From contig CAJTVN010000002.1 of NCBI GenBank assembly GCA_910579685.1, positions 62,001 through 126,000 of the forward strand: a DNA stretch of 64,000 nt, read 5' to 3'. Positions 1-9,511 of the stretch are shown one piece after another. Each line of letters starts with the position of its first letter. The first letter of the stretch is position 1. This DNA is from an uncultured Lachnospiraceae bacterium (GTDB lineage: Bacteria; Bacillota; Clostridia; Lachnospirales; Lachnospiraceae). A program made the position numbers and the translations under genes. Under the pieces are notes generated by a model. The model made no database searches, was not told where the DNA came from, and saw only the letters and a list, made by a program, of their open reading frames with translations.

Positions 1-2
1 CG

Positions 3-1061
3 CTAATTTCCTCTTTCCTCTGTTAATGCAAACAGTGCAAGGGCTGTCCCAACTGCCCACGGATAAGCTCCGTAAACCTGCGGATACAAGCCGAATCCCT
101 GACATTCCGCCAAACATTCCCCGATCTTTCCCTCCCTTACCATTTGACGCAGGGCATCCCTTCCCCGAACCATTCTGGATCTATGTATGCCAATCAGTAC
201 CCCATTATCCAGGGATCTGGCGATTGAATACAAAATCATAGCGGTGGCGGAAGTATCTGCGGGTCCTTCCCCCGCTGACAGCTGCCAGCTGTACAGACTG
301 TTTTTGCACTGATAGGCTTCCACTTTGTCGACAATCCGTCTGTAAGCCTGTTTGATAAACTCATAATCCGGGTGCGTTTCCCCTATATATTCCAGGGTTT
401 CTGACATTCCCATCATCAGCCATCCTACTGCGCGTCCCCAACCGATAATCCCATATTTTATACCACTTTTATAATGGTATCCATGATAGGGGAGATTCGT
501 TCTGGCATCCATCCCATAACTGATAAAATTCCGTATCTGTGTGACTGCAAGCCGGATCGCTTTTGTATCTTCATAAACACTTCCATACCTGCTCAAAAAC
601 GGGCATACCATTCCAACCATATCCGCATAAATATGACCATTTCCCTGCCCGGGTCGATATGGTAAGCTCCCCGCGCCATCCGTCTCATGCCGGAGAATAA
701 AATGTGCGATCTCATCCGCAGCCTTTTTAAATGTCTCATCTCCTGTAATCTGGTGCAATTCAATAAGGGCAATGCCGCTGACCGCATCATCGACAAAATA
801 CAGTCTGCATCCTTTGCGGATCCACCGGTTATAGTACTGTTTCAGACAATCCAGAATTTGTCTTGCCTCTTCCGAATTTCTGTGCTGTCTGTAGTATTCG
901 ATCAAACCAATTGCCAGAAGCCCATTGGGCCAATTAATTTTATCAATCGGCTCCACTTTTCTTCCTGTAGCTATTTTAACCGTTCGCTTGAGATAATATC
1001 CGACTGTCCTTTTCGGATAATTCAATAATTCATATTCCGCCTCTCTCAGCACTTCTTTCAT
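3..1061 (-). CDS. GH88/GH105-like glycoside hydrolase (unsaturated uronyl hydrolase fold)
   Basis: This 352-residue protein resembles the alpha/alpha-barrel hydrolases of families GH88/GH105, which remove unsaturated uronic acids from oligosaccharides. Supporting motifs are YADMVGMVCPFL near residue 150, GWGRAVGWLMMGM near 210 and DTSATAMILYSIA near 275, which match the usual D-x3-M-x2-PFL, WGRGNGW and DTSGTAM blocks. There is no signal peptide, so it should be cytoplasmic. The chosen ATG at 1061 overlaps the upstream TGA as ATGA and has a GGAGG site 8 bases before it; an ATG 33 bases further up lacks this. It is the last visible gene of the operon. Hydrolases at the end of glycan operons are sometimes editing or biosynthetic proteins, so the substrate is open. 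Confidence 0.72.
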   Translation of the reverse strand: MKEVLREAEYELLNYPKRTVGYYLKRTVKIATGRKVEPIDKINWPNGLLAIGLIEYYRQHRNSEEARQILDCLKQYYNRWIRKGCRLYFVDDAVSGIALIELHQITGDETFKKAADEIAHFILRHETDGAGSLPYRPGQGNGHIYADMVGMVCPFLSRYGSVYEDTKAIRLAVTQIRNFISYGMDARTNLPYHGYHYKSGIKYGIIGWGRAVGWLMMGMSETLEYIGETHPDYEFIKQAYRRIVDKVEAYQCKNSLYSWQLSAGEGPADTSATAMILYSIARSLDNGVLIGIHRSRMVRGRDALRQMVREGKIGECLAECQGFGLYPQVYGAYPWAVGTALALFALTEERGN

Positions 1062-2614
1062 CTGGCGACCTCCTTCCCGTACAGTTCCAACCATTCCTCC
1101 CTTGGTATGGCCCTTAGACTCTCTTTTCTGTAAAACTCTCTGGTAACTGTATTTGTCCAGGCTTCCGGATCGGCAGTTATTGGCATATGCATAAGAGGTC
1201 CCTGCTCGTCATTAATGAAAGGAACAATCACATCACTTACCGTCTCATCCAAAAGAAGATCTGTCTGAAGATCCATCTGCTCTTTATAATCAGACGCCTG
1301 CCCACTGGTAATATAAATTAAGCTCTTATAGGTAGTGGTTTGTTTCAGATTTCCTTTACATACCCATAACAACAGAATACACAAGACAAATCCCGGCATC
1401 ACTATCGTCCGGTAAGTCCAACCTGCTGCCGTCTCTCCATGCTTTTTCATCCTGATTTTTCCTGCCGCTTTATCAGCCGCCGCAGTAAGAACTCCCACCA
1501 TCAGAATCAGGAATACCTGATAGTTCATATTATATACCCCAAGAGAAACCTCCACATTCGCATAAATTGCAGGTGTCTGCATGGCACTGTACAGACAGTA
1601 TAAGCCAATACACGTCCAAATGGGATATTTCAGATCTCTCTGCTTTTTCTGCCTTAGAAACGCTTCCACCAGGATCAGAAACAAGACAAGAAAACCGATC
1701 CAAACAACCGGTGTTTCTTTCATATATTGAATAATATCCTCAATACCGTACACAAAAGACAACCCGATCGCTGCAATTCCCTTTGAAGCAGAAAATCCAA
1801 ATTCTTCACCGCCTCTGACTCTGTTCCCCGGAGCTTTCATGCTGATAATAAGTCCTGCTAATTCAAATAATACAGGTATAATCAGCCTCCCGGCTTTTCT
1901 TCCCCTTCCCTTTTCTTTGGACAGATAAATATACAGCATTGCATAGGCCACAACAACCAGCGAAAACAAAGCGGCCTGATAATTGGAACCTCCAAGTAAC
2001 GTCATAATAATACCTGTTGTCACCAGATATTTCTTTTGATTAGTCTTTACATACAATATCAGCCATGCACACAAAAGCTGACACATTACAAAGGGCAGCA
2101 TATAATGCACAACCCCATTATACCAGAAGAGCGCTGATTTTGTTCCCGGGATATATTCTATCATAAGCATAAGATATACCATGCCTACCAGAAAGGAACT
2201 CCATTTATCAAAAGAAAGTTCATCGAAAAAAACACGCTTGAAAAGGTAAAATGTACTCCCGGCCAGCATAAAGAACGAAAGAAAAGTAACCACCACATAG
2301 GCATGTCTGTCGAAAACCTCAGGTTGCAGAGAAAAGCAGAAGACACTGAACCAGGTACCCTGCCAGCCATAGTAAACCCGTTGGATCGTCTGCAAAGAAG
2401 CCCTAAACAGCTCCGCCAAAGAGTGTGACGCCAGCCAGGCCGGTCTCGTATACACGCTATATCCATAATCATCTCCGGATGCCCTGTTCACAAAAGAAAG
2501 ATAAAAAACCGGAAGCATAAGCAGGAAAGAAATTCCTGCACCTGCCAGAGTGACAAATTCTATAGACAGCCATCTGCAAATTTTGAAATATAAGCCTTTT
2601 TTGTTTTCTTCCAT
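1058..2614 (-). CDS. Polytopic membrane protein, DUF6056-like
   Basis: The 518-residue protein has about ten to twelve hydrophobic segments. An early extracytoplasmic loop carries GDDYGY (near residue 48) and WQGTW (near 84), and a later one carries KAPGNRVRGG (near 260). These are features I associate with the DUF6056 family of GT-C-like proteins found in glycan loci. It could be a membrane glycosyltransferase using a lipid-linked sugar, but no catalytic role is established from sequence. The ATG directly follows the stop of the Wzx gene and has AGAGGAAA upstream. Its end overlaps the hydrolase gene by four bases, so the two are probably translationally coupled. Confidence 0.65.
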   Translation of the reverse strand: MEENKKGLYFKICRWLSIEFVTLAGAGISFLLMLPVFYLSFVNRASGDDYGYSVYTRPAWLASHSLAELFRASLQTIQRVYYGWQGTWFSVFCFSLQPEVFDRHAYVVVTFLSFFMLAGSTFYLFKRVFFDELSFDKWSSFLVGMVYLMLMIEYIPGTKSALFWYNGVVHYMLPFVMCQLLCAWLILYVKTNQKKYLVTTGIIMTLLGGSNYQAALFSLVVVAYAMLYIYLSKEKGRGRKAGRLIIPVLFELAGLIISMKAPGNRVRGGEEFGFSASKGIAAIGLSFVYGIEDIIQYMKETPVVWIGFLVLFLILVEAFLRQKKQRDLKYPIWTCIGLYCLYSAMQTPAIYANVEVSLGVYNMNYQVFLILMVGVLTAAADKAAGKIRMKKHGETAAGWTYRTIVMPGFVLCILLLWVCKGNLKQTTTYKSLIYITSGQASDYKEQMDLQTDLLLDETVSDVIVPFINDEQGPLMHMPITADPEAWTNTVTREFYRKESLRAIPREEWLELYGKEVAR

Positions 2615-4153
2615 TTATTTTTTCCTCTTTAACCTTCCGCCCAGCTTCCCCCGGACCAGATCCCACAGATACCCGAACTCCTTTGTCCTTCCGAACAACG
2701 CCAGGAAAATCCCGTTAAATACCACGCAGATGATCACGAACATGGCCCCAAAGGTAAAAACCGTGACCGACCGCATCACATATTTCTTTACGCCGCTCAA
2801 AAGCACAAAGGTGATAAGCAGCGCCGAAATATATTTTACGGAATCGGCAAAATATTCCCGCACCGGCTTGACCAGAATCACCCGGTAAATGATCACGGGT
2901 TTTGTCACGTTTGCGATCAGCCCCGAGACGATGGTTCCTACATAGACTCCGATCAGCCCCACCCTCTGAACCAGCAGGATGGAGACAACCAGATTCACCG
3001 CCCCCTGTATGAGGGCCAGGTACTTGTCCTGCTCGAACACGCCTGCCGCCGTCTTAAAATTTGATAGTACAATTCTATCACCTTTGAAATAATAGTCAAT
3101 TAAAATGCAGAGAACCACCGAAAAAGCCAGCGTCCTCTCTCTTCCGAGCCACAGCTCGATCAGGGGCGTCAGAAGCAGGGAAAAGCCCATGGCGGAGAAT
3201 CCGTAGATCCAGCAGGCCGCAAAACGGTAGACCCTGAAGATCTGATACTGCTTCTGTCTGCTCTCCGTGGCAAAGAGATTCCCAAAGCTTGAGAGCACGG
3301 AGTTAAAAATAATATTCACCACATTGGCCACGGAATTCAGCACCATATTGTAATTATCCACAAAGCTGCTGACCGCCGCATTGATAAAACCGGTTATGAT
3401 CATGCTGTCCGTCTGCAGCCTTGCCACATCCCCCACCTTGTGGAATACCAGCGCCCTGGTTTTCGTGACGATCTCCCCCGTCTCCTTGGGAGAGAGCTTT
3501 TTTACATCCCTGTCCCTCAGATAAGGGTACCTGCGGTCCAGATAGCGGCTCACAAAAATCTTCTGTATGAGCTCCACGGCCGCGGCGGTGAGAAGATAAG
3601 CGTAAAAGCTTCCCGTTAAAAGAATCACCGCCATCTGGAGCACCACCGTGATCATTTTTGTAATCGTGATGATATTGGTCTGAATGTAATTCTTCTGCTC
3701 CGCATTGATCAGGCTGTACTTGTAGGAGACAAAGTAGGTGGACACCGTATTAAACAGAAAGATAAAATAATACAGGGTCAGATCCCGCACCGGTATGCCC
3801 TCGGAGGCCTTCACAATGTAGGGAAGAAACGGGGCGCAGCCTGTCCCGATCACCGCAACGGCGATTCCGATCACCCGATAAGCCCTTTTGTAGAGCTGCA
3901 TATAGGATTTGATCTTTTCGATATCCTTCTGAGCAACCGGCTTGTAGAGGCTGTAGTTCAGGGCCGTCCCGATCCCGAGCTCCGCCATGGAAAGCACGGA
4001 GAGCACATTGGTGTAAAGGCCGTTGACACCGTTTAAGGTGTCCCCCAGATGGCGGATAAACAGGGTGCGCAGCACAAAATTGAGGATCTGGGTTATTAAA
4101 TTACCGACCTGACCGAAAATAATGTTTTTTACCGCCGCATGCACTCTTCCCAT
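2615..4153 (-). CDS. Wzx-type oligosaccharide flippase (MOP superfamily)
   Basis: This 512-residue protein has about twelve to fourteen transmembrane segments and the N-terminal pattern of polysaccharide flippases, with QVGNLITQILNFVLRTLFI followed by YTNVLSVLSMAELGIGTALN. It would move undecaprenyl-linked repeat units across the membrane. The length is typical for Wzx. Its start lies 25 bases inside the pyruvyl transferase gene. A Wzy-like gene lies in the same operon at 9486-10643, giving a complete flip-and-polymerise pair. The operon also carries an ABC exporter, so two flipping routes may coexist. Confidence 0.88.
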   Translation of the reverse strand: MGRVHAAVKNIIFGQVGNLITQILNFVLRTLFIRHLGDTLNGVNGLYTNVLSVLSMAELGIGTALNYSLYKPVAQKDIEKIKSYMQLYKRAYRVIGIAVAVIGTGCAPFLPYIVKASEGIPVRDLTLYYFIFLFNTVSTYFVSYKYSLINAEQKNYIQTNIITITKMITVVLQMAVILLTGSFYAYLLTAAAVELIQKIFVSRYLDRRYPYLRDRDVKKLSPKETGEIVTKTRALVFHKVGDVARLQTDSMIITGFINAAVSSFVDNYNMVLNSVANVVNIIFNSVLSSFGNLFATESRQKQYQIFRVYRFAACWIYGFSAMGFSLLLTPLIELWLGRERTLAFSVVLCILIDYYFKGDRIVLSNFKTAAGVFEQDKYLALIQGAVNLVVSILLVQRVGLIGVYVGTIVSGLIANVTKPVIIYRVILVKPVREYFADSVKYISALLITFVLLSGVKKYVMRSVTVFTFGAMFVIICVVFNGIFLALFGRTKEFGYLWDLVRGKLGGRLKRKK

Positions 4154-5331
4154 AATCTGTCTACTTCTTTCCCTGTCTGCCGCGCCTTCTCCTGGTAAGA
4201 AGGCATCACTGCGCGTAACCTGCCTCTTATCTCGTCCTCACGCCCGAGGAGCCACCGAAAGCTCTCCGTCAGCTCCTCCTTCCGCTTAAGGCCCTGCACC
4301 GGAAGCACATAGCCTTCCTCCGTCCCGAATAAATCCCTGGCGATTCCCCTCGCCTTCACCGAATATCCCACCACCAGCGTGGGAACGCAGGAGGAATAGG
4401 CGGCTATGGTTGCGTGGGTTCTGGCCCCCACAAACAGCCTGCATGCGGAGATGACGCCCTTTAGCTCCTGACAGCTCCCGTCCGGTATCTCCATCACCCT
4501 TCCGGTATCCCTAAAGCTCTCATACAGCTCATGAAGCGGCCTTCTGTCGTCGCTGCGCTCCCACACCACATGGGGGATCAGGGCAATCCGCAGATCCGTT
4601 TTCTCAATGAGATAACGCATAAGCTCCCGATAGCTCTCCATGGTGATCCCCGCCCTGGCCTCGTTATCCTGAACCATGGGGCTTACATTGATGCCCACCG
4701 TATTCCCAAGGACAAAGCCATGGGGCAAAGCCGCTTTTTCTGCCGCCAGGGTGAAGGCGGGATCCGGGCAGCACAAAATTTGCGGGGCAGAGGCGGTGTT
4801 TCGCTTCCCCGCCATCCGCCTCAGCGCCTCGAAGGTAATGCTCTCCCTTGCGATAATGGTATGATAGCGCATCAGATCCTCCGCAATCGCCTTTTGTTCC
4901 AAAAGCCGCGGTTCTATGGAGCAGCCCAGAAGCACGGTCCTGGTTCCCGCTTTGTTGAACGCCAGATTCGCAAGGCGAAGATCCTTAAGCATGGTGTCGT
5001 AGCAGTAATTGTCTCCGCCGATGGAAATGGCAAGATAAGGCGCCTGCCCCTTAAAAATTCCCTGGTATCGGTAGCGGATAAAACTCTCCTCATCCCCGGA
5101 AAGCTTCCGGTAGGCATAATAGAGGATATGGGCCAGTCTGTGGTCCTCAAACCGCCGCTCGCTTTGGATTTCACACAGCTTTCCGAGGGAATACCTCTCA
5201 TCCTCCCCGCCATAGTAACTGACAAGCACCGGCTTTTCCTTTATCATGCGGCAAAGGCTGTTTACGATAGCCTCGCAGCCGTGATTTCCACTGCCCGCAT
5301 GCATATACATCACTAATTTCTTTTCGTCCAT
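4129..5331 (-). CDS. Polysaccharide pyruvyl transferase family protein
   Basis: The 400-residue protein matches the CsaB/WcaK family, which ketal-links pyruvate from PEP to sugars. Visible family blocks are GSGNHGCEAIV near residue 13, SIGGDNYCYD near 105, LLGCSIEP near 135, GINVSPMV near 210 and FVGARTHATIAAYSSCVPTL near 305. The glycine-rich N-terminus and the GARTHA block are the most diagnostic. It has a GGGAG site five bases before the ATG. It probably adds a negatively charged pyruvate to the region A glycan, although some family members are glycosyltransferase-like without known pyruvylation. Confidence 0.87.
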   Translation of the reverse strand: MDEKKLVMYMHAGSGNHGCEAIVNSLCRMIKEKPVLVSYYGGEDERYSLGKLCEIQSERRFEDHRLAHILYYAYRKLSGDEESFIRYRYQGIFKGQAPYLAISIGGDNYCYDTMLKDLRLANLAFNKAGTRTVLLGCSIEPRLLEQKAIAEDLMRYHTIIARESITFEALRRMAGKRNTASAPQILCCPDPAFTLAAEKAALPHGFVLGNTVGINVSPMVQDNEARAGITMESYRELMRYLIEKTDLRIALIPHVVWERSDDRRPLHELYESFRDTGRVMEIPDGSCQELKGVISACRLFVGARTHATIAAYSSCVPTLVVGYSVKARGIARDLFGTEEGYVLPVQGLKRKEELTESFRWLLGREDEIRGRLRAVMPSYQEKARQTGKEVDRLWEECMRR

Positions 5332-5343
5332 GAGCGCTCCCTT

Positions 5344-6327
5344 TTACTTGTCCCTGAAATGATACAAAAACAGATACAGGCCAGGTGAATCCAGAAAGAA
5401 TTGCCGTTTGGCCTGGTAGCCCTTTGAAAGGCCCGCAACGGCTCCCGCAGACTGGCTTTCCCGTTTCAGCTTTTCATGACAGATTTCCACAAGCTCCCTG
5501 TATTTGCGCCTCTCGCTGCCCGGCAGGGCCGCCAGCTTTCCCACGGTCAGAAGAATTGCCATGATCAGAATCGTGGTAATCCGGTCACAGAGCTTTGGAT
5601 CCATCCTCATGATCTCTTCCCTTGCCAGCTCCCAGCAAGTGATCTGGTCCATGTAGCGTTCCGAAAATTTCCGTCTCATGGCGCCGCCCGGATTCTGAAA
5701 ATAGCCGTAACCCGGATAGCTTACCTCGCAAACGCTCCTTATATAGGGCAGAAGCCTTACCAGAAACAGCATGTCCTCCCCGATGCTCAATCCCTCCTCA
5801 AAGCGCAGTCCGCCGATTGCCGAGCGCCGGTACAGCTTGCTCCAGCACCGGGTGTTTCCTTTCAGGATCTGCTCCTGCAGGTATTGGGCGGGCTCATATT
5901 TAACGGGTTTCTCAACCCGGTACCGCTTATTCAGAAAACCCTCCCACTGCGAAGCGCTTTCCCAGGAATAGAAACGGCAGCCCGCCACATCGCTTCCGGT
6001 CTCCATCATACAGTCAAGCAGAATCTCAATGGCTTTGGGGCGCAGCCTGTCATCCGCATCCACAAAGGTAACAAAGGTTCCCTTTGCCGCGCGAAGCCCC
6101 GCATTGCGGGCCGCCGAGACGCCTGCATCCTCCGTGGTAATCACATGAATATTCTCAAATCTCTTTTTCAGCCGCACACAGACCGCCCCTGTTCCGTCCG
6201 TGGACCCGTCATTGATCAGGATGATCTCCAGGTTCTTATAAGTCTGCTCTTCCAGGCTTTCTATGCACTTTTCCAGATAACGCTCTCCGTTATAGACGGG
6301 CACGATCACGCTGATAAGTGGCTGCAT
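5344..6327 (-). CDS. Family 2 glycosyltransferase
   Basis: This is a GT-A fold glycosyltransferase of 327 residues. It begins with SVIVPVYNGERYLEKCIESL, then shows INDGSTDGT near residue 38 and the metal-binding VDADDRL near residue 90. SIGEDMLFLVRLLPY near residue 180 is the acceptor-side ED block common in capsule GT2 enzymes. It is predicted to be cytoplasmic and to add one sugar to the lipid-linked repeat. The adjacent gene 6356-7393 is a paralogue. The sugar and linkage cannot be read from sequence. Confidence 0.88.
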   Translation of the reverse strand: MQPLISVIVPVYNGERYLEKCIESLEEQTYKNLEIILINDGSTDGTGAVCVRLKKRFENIHVITTEDAGVSAARNAGLRAAKGTFVTFVDADDRLRPKAIEILLDCMMETGSDVAGCRFYSWESASQWEGFLNKRYRVEKPVKYEPAQYLQEQILKGNTRCWSKLYRRSAIGGLRFEEGLSIGEDMLFLVRLLPYIRSVCEVSYPGYGYFQNPGGAMRRKFSERYMDQITCWELAREEIMRMDPKLCDRITTILIMAILLTVGKLAALPGSERRKYRELVEICHEKLKRESQSAGAVAGLSKGYQAKRQFFLDSPGLYLFLYHFRDK

Positions 6328-6355
6328 GGCCGCATTTTCCTTTCTTAAATAGATG

Positions 6356-7393
6356 TTAACGTTTTCGATAATACCAGATCATGGCCGCCCGCAGCAGGCT
6401 GACCGTGAAATGTCCCGGATGCCTCATGACAAGGTACAAAAGCTTATTCGAGGTTTCCTCCACCGTTACCGGAGTACTCCGCACAAGGCTTCTGATCTCC
6501 TCGGACCTGCAAATGGCGAGAATGTTTCTCCGATAGCCCTTCCGGTTGCCCCTGGCCTCGTTCTTGAGAACCAGCATCATCCAGAACACCGTCTCCTGAT
6601 CCACCTGCTTAAGACGCATTTCTTTCACTTCTCCTGCGAATTTATCCTCCACGATCCCTTTTGTTATCTTCACCAGCTTACGGATATTTTCATACATTCC
6701 CATATCATATTTGTGAACCATGGATTCCCTGACATAGCGATAATGATAGTAGGCTTTGTGATCCATGACAAAAAGGCGTTTGCAGTCGATCAGGGAAGGC
6801 AGCATAAGCATCATATCCTCCCCCATCACCACGGATGGGTCGCTGTATTTTTGATTCTCCTCAACCAGCTTTCGTCCGATCAGCTTCATACACCTGGAAA
6901 TGGTGACATACCGCCTCTCCCTCCCCAGAAGATTGGGAATCACCTTTTCCCTCACATCCTGTTCCAGATATTCTCCGGGTGAAAGCTGCTGCCAGACAAA
7001 CTCTCCCCCCTCCTGTCTCTCGATCACGTAATCGCTGGCTACGATCTCCCTCTCCTGTCCGGTCAGATGCGCCGCCATCTCCTCAATCATAGTAAGATCC
7101 ACCCAGTCGTCGCTGTCCGCAAAGCACAGGAACTGCCCGCTGCTCTCCGACACGCCCCGCTTCCAGGCGGAGACGAGACCGCCGTTCTGTTTATGAACAG
7201 CAAGAACCCTGGAATCCTCTTTTGCGTATTCGTCGCAGAGCCGTCCGCTGGAATCCCCGGAACCATCGTCCACAAGCACGATCTCCAGATTCCGGTAGGT
7301 CTGATTCACAAGGGAATCCACACATTTTTTTAAATAGTTTTCCGCGTTGTAAACCGGAACAATGATGCTGATCTTATAAGGTTCCATACCCAT
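6356..7393 (-). CDS. Family 2 glycosyltransferase
   Basis: The 345-residue GT2 starts with IIVPVYNAENYLKKCVDSLVN, followed by VDDGSGDSSG near residue 40, FADSDDWVDL (the DxD region) near residue 90 and VMGEDMMLMLPSL near residue 190. It resembles the neighbouring GT2 at 5344-6327 but differs enough to use another donor or acceptor. Two starts are possible: ATG at 7393, with GGAG/AAGGA upstream, or the third codon at 7387. It lies seven bases after the GT4 gene and belongs to the region A operon. Confidence 0.88.
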   Translation of the reverse strand: MGMEPYKISIIVPVYNAENYLKKCVDSLVNQTYRNLEIVLVDDGSGDSSGRLCDEYAKEDSRVLAVHKQNGGLVSAWKRGVSESSGQFLCFADSDDWVDLTMIEEMAAHLTGQEREIVASDYVIERQEGGEFVWQQLSPGEYLEQDVREKVIPNLLGRERRYVTISRCMKLIGRKLVEENQKYSDPSVVMGEDMMLMLPSLIDCKRLFVMDHKAYYHYRYVRESMVHKYDMGMYENIRKLVKITKGIVEDKFAGEVKEMRLKQVDQETVFWMMLVLKNEARGNRKGYRRNILAICRSEEIRSLVRSTPVTVEETSNKLLYLVMRHPGHFTVSLLRAAMIWYYRKR

Positions 7394-7399
7394 CTTTCC

Positions 7400-8440
7400 T
7401 TACTCCAAAACCGACCTGTAAATTTCAAGTAACCGTTCCATATTCTGATCCAGGGAAAATTCCCGCTGTGCCTTTTCTCTTGCGCTCTTTCCAAGCCTTT
7501 CACACAGCTTATTATCCGAAAGCGCTCTCTCCAGCCCTTCCCGTAGGGATTTCCCGCTCTTTGGCTCCACCAGAATCCCCGTCTCATTGTCAATTATCAT
7601 TTGCGGAATTCCCCCTGTCCCCGAGGCGACCACCGCACAGGAATACGCCATGGCCTCCAGAACCGACACGGGCTGTCCCTCAAAGTAGGAGGGAAGAACA
7701 AAGATATCACATTCTCTCAGATACCGCTCCTTTTCCTCGCCGCCGACCCATCCAATCCATTCCACGCAGTCCGAAAGCGCCTCCACCTTTTCCTTCAGCT
7801 GCGGATCCTCAAAGACGCCTCCCAGACACAGGCGGATATCCGGGTATTTTTCTTTCAGTGCAGGCATCACGGAGAGCAGCTCCCGGATCCCCTTTTCCCT
7901 GCAGATCCTTCCCAGGAACAAAATCCGGTGCCGGCCATATTCTTTCCCGCCTTGTGGCGGAATCTGAATGGCGTTTGGCAGCAAGGTGAGCCTCTCTCTT
8001 CCAAGCAGTCCGCCAAAGAATTCCTCCAGCGAAGGGGATATTACCACAAACGCATCGCCCATGGAGAGAACCCTTCGCAGATTTTTTCTTCCTCTCTCAC
8101 TGAGCTGATGGTAATAAAAATTTTCAAAATCGCCGCCGTGCTGATGAATCACGATTTTTTTCCCAAACAGCCTGGCCGTCCGGATAAATACAGACTTCCG
8201 GAAATAGCTGGAATCCGAGGCCATATTCACATGCACGAGCCGGTATGCGGAAAGCTTAAAAAGGAATCGGAAATAAGCCTTAATTGCCGTAAACAGCTTT
8301 CGCACCCTGGAACCCTCAACCATGGTTCCCACATAGCACAGGTCAATTCTTTTATCCAGTCCCGCCTCATAATAATTGTTCACCACGCCGGAGATGCCCC
8401 CGTGGACACTCCGGTCCGGCCCGATCATCAGTATGCGCAT
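7400..8440 (-). CDS. Family 4 glycosyltransferase
   Basis: A 346-residue GT-B enzyme. The N-terminal half has MIGPDRSVHGGISGVVNNYY, the family's glycine-rich acceptor loop. The C-terminal Rossmann half has ILFLGRICREKGIREL near residue 185 and the EX7E motif in YFEGQPVSVLEAM near residue 260. It is a retaining transferase, probably acting at the cytoplasmic face on the region A repeat unit. AAGGA lies eight bases before the ATG. Donor sugar unknown. Confidence 0.88.
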   Translation of the reverse strand: MRILMIGPDRSVHGGISGVVNNYYEAGLDKRIDLCYVGTMVEGSRVRKLFTAIKAYFRFLFKLSAYRLVHVNMASDSSYFRKSVFIRTARLFGKKIVIHQHGGDFENFYYHQLSERGRKNLRRVLSMGDAFVVISPSLEEFFGGLLGRERLTLLPNAIQIPPQGGKEYGRHRILFLGRICREKGIRELLSVMPALKEKYPDIRLCLGGVFEDPQLKEKVEALSDCVEWIGWVGGEEKERYLRECDIFVLPSYFEGQPVSVLEAMAYSCAVVASGTGGIPQMIIDNETGILVEPKSGKSLREGLERALSDNKLCERLGKSAREKAQREFSLDQNMERLLEIYRSVLE

Positions 8441-8473
8441 GTTCTGTTTCCTTCTTTTCTAAATATCTGACAT

Positions 8474-9511
8474 CTACAAATAGTTCTTTACAACCGGTAT
8501 TTTCTTAAGGATCCATGCACCTGTAAGACCGCCGGCAAAAGTAAGCAATACATAAACACTGTTTGCGATAATTCCTACCGTCTTCTCTGACAGAAAAAGG
8601 TATACGGGAAGAAATTCCAAACGGAAGAAGTTATCCAGCAAATAAATACCAAATACGCAGCTTCCCATGGTAAGGATGATACCCTCCGCCCTCGAGCTTA
8701 AGGTTCTGCCTTCCATACATTTTTGAATCAATCCAAAAGCCAGAGGAGCGGTCAGAAATACAAAGACATCAAGCACCAAAGTCTGATATTCGCCAGTTAC
8801 TTTCTTTACACTATATACAAGTATGCCGTTCAGTATAATCATACCGCTCAGCAGCACGCTCCCTTTCACACCCGGATTTTTGAAGAGCCCCGCTTTCCCT
8901 TCATCTATATAATATCCAATCAGCATATAATAGAAACAGCCTCCAATAAACCCGGCATCAAAGGAAACGGCAAGTCCTGTTTTCATTTGCAGAAAAAATA
9001 TAACGATATCCACAAATGCCCTGACTGCCACCAAATAAATAATCAGGTTCTTATCCAGCCCGGAAGCGACTTTTCGAAAAAAAGGAAGCAGCAGCAAGGC
9101 ACTGATATAGAGATACAAAAACCAAAAGGATTCACGGATTCCATTGGATGCAAGACGGGCAAAAAAATCGCCGACTCCAGGCGTCCCGATCCTTCCTCTT
9201 GCAATATCCAATACATAGTAGAAAACGGAAACCGCCAGCAATACTACAAGCATTCTCCAAACCCGCCTTTTCAGCAGCTCCCCTGTTTTTTCCTCCTTTT
9301 TAAGAAGCAGCGTCCCTGAAACCATAAAAAACAGAGGCACAGCCATTCTGCAGACAATCGCCAATATCAGGGAATAAAGATGTGTAATAATATTCCCTGG
9401 TACCGTATAGTAAACAAAACCGTCCGTATGGTTAAATATAACAAGCAAGACGGCAAGAATCCGAATTACTTCCAAATATAGTTTCTTATTCTGATTTATC
9501 TCTCTCTGCAT
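8474..9511 (-). CDS. Acyltransferase family 3 membrane protein
   Basis: The 345-residue polytopic protein has about ten membrane segments. Its opening, YLEVIRILAVLLVIFNHTDGF, carries the R...NH pattern of acyltransferase-3 (WecH/OafA-type) proteins, which transfer acetyl or related groups to sugars from the cytoplasmic acyl-CoA pool. MAVPLFFMVSGTLLL near residue 55 is also typical. Its ATG sits 26 bases inside the Wzy-like gene and has AAGGGAG upstream. It probably O-acetylates the region A glycan. Confidence 0.82.
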   Translation of the reverse strand: MQREINQNKKLYLEVIRILAVLLVIFNHTDGFVYYTVPGNIITHLYSLILAIVCRMAVPLFFMVSGTLLLKKEEKTGELLKRRVWRMLVVLLAVSVFYYVLDIARGRIGTPGVGDFFARLASNGIRESFWFLYLYISALLLLPFFRKVASGLDKNLIIYLVAVRAFVDIVIFFLQMKTGLAVSFDAGFIGGCFYYMLIGYYIDEGKAGLFKNPGVKGSVLLSGMIILNGILVYSVKKVTGEYQTLVLDVFVFLTAPLAFGLIQKCMEGRTLSSRAEGIILTMGSCVFGIYLLDNFFRLEFLPVYLFLSEKTVGIIANSVYVLLTFAGGLTGAWILKKIPVVKNYL

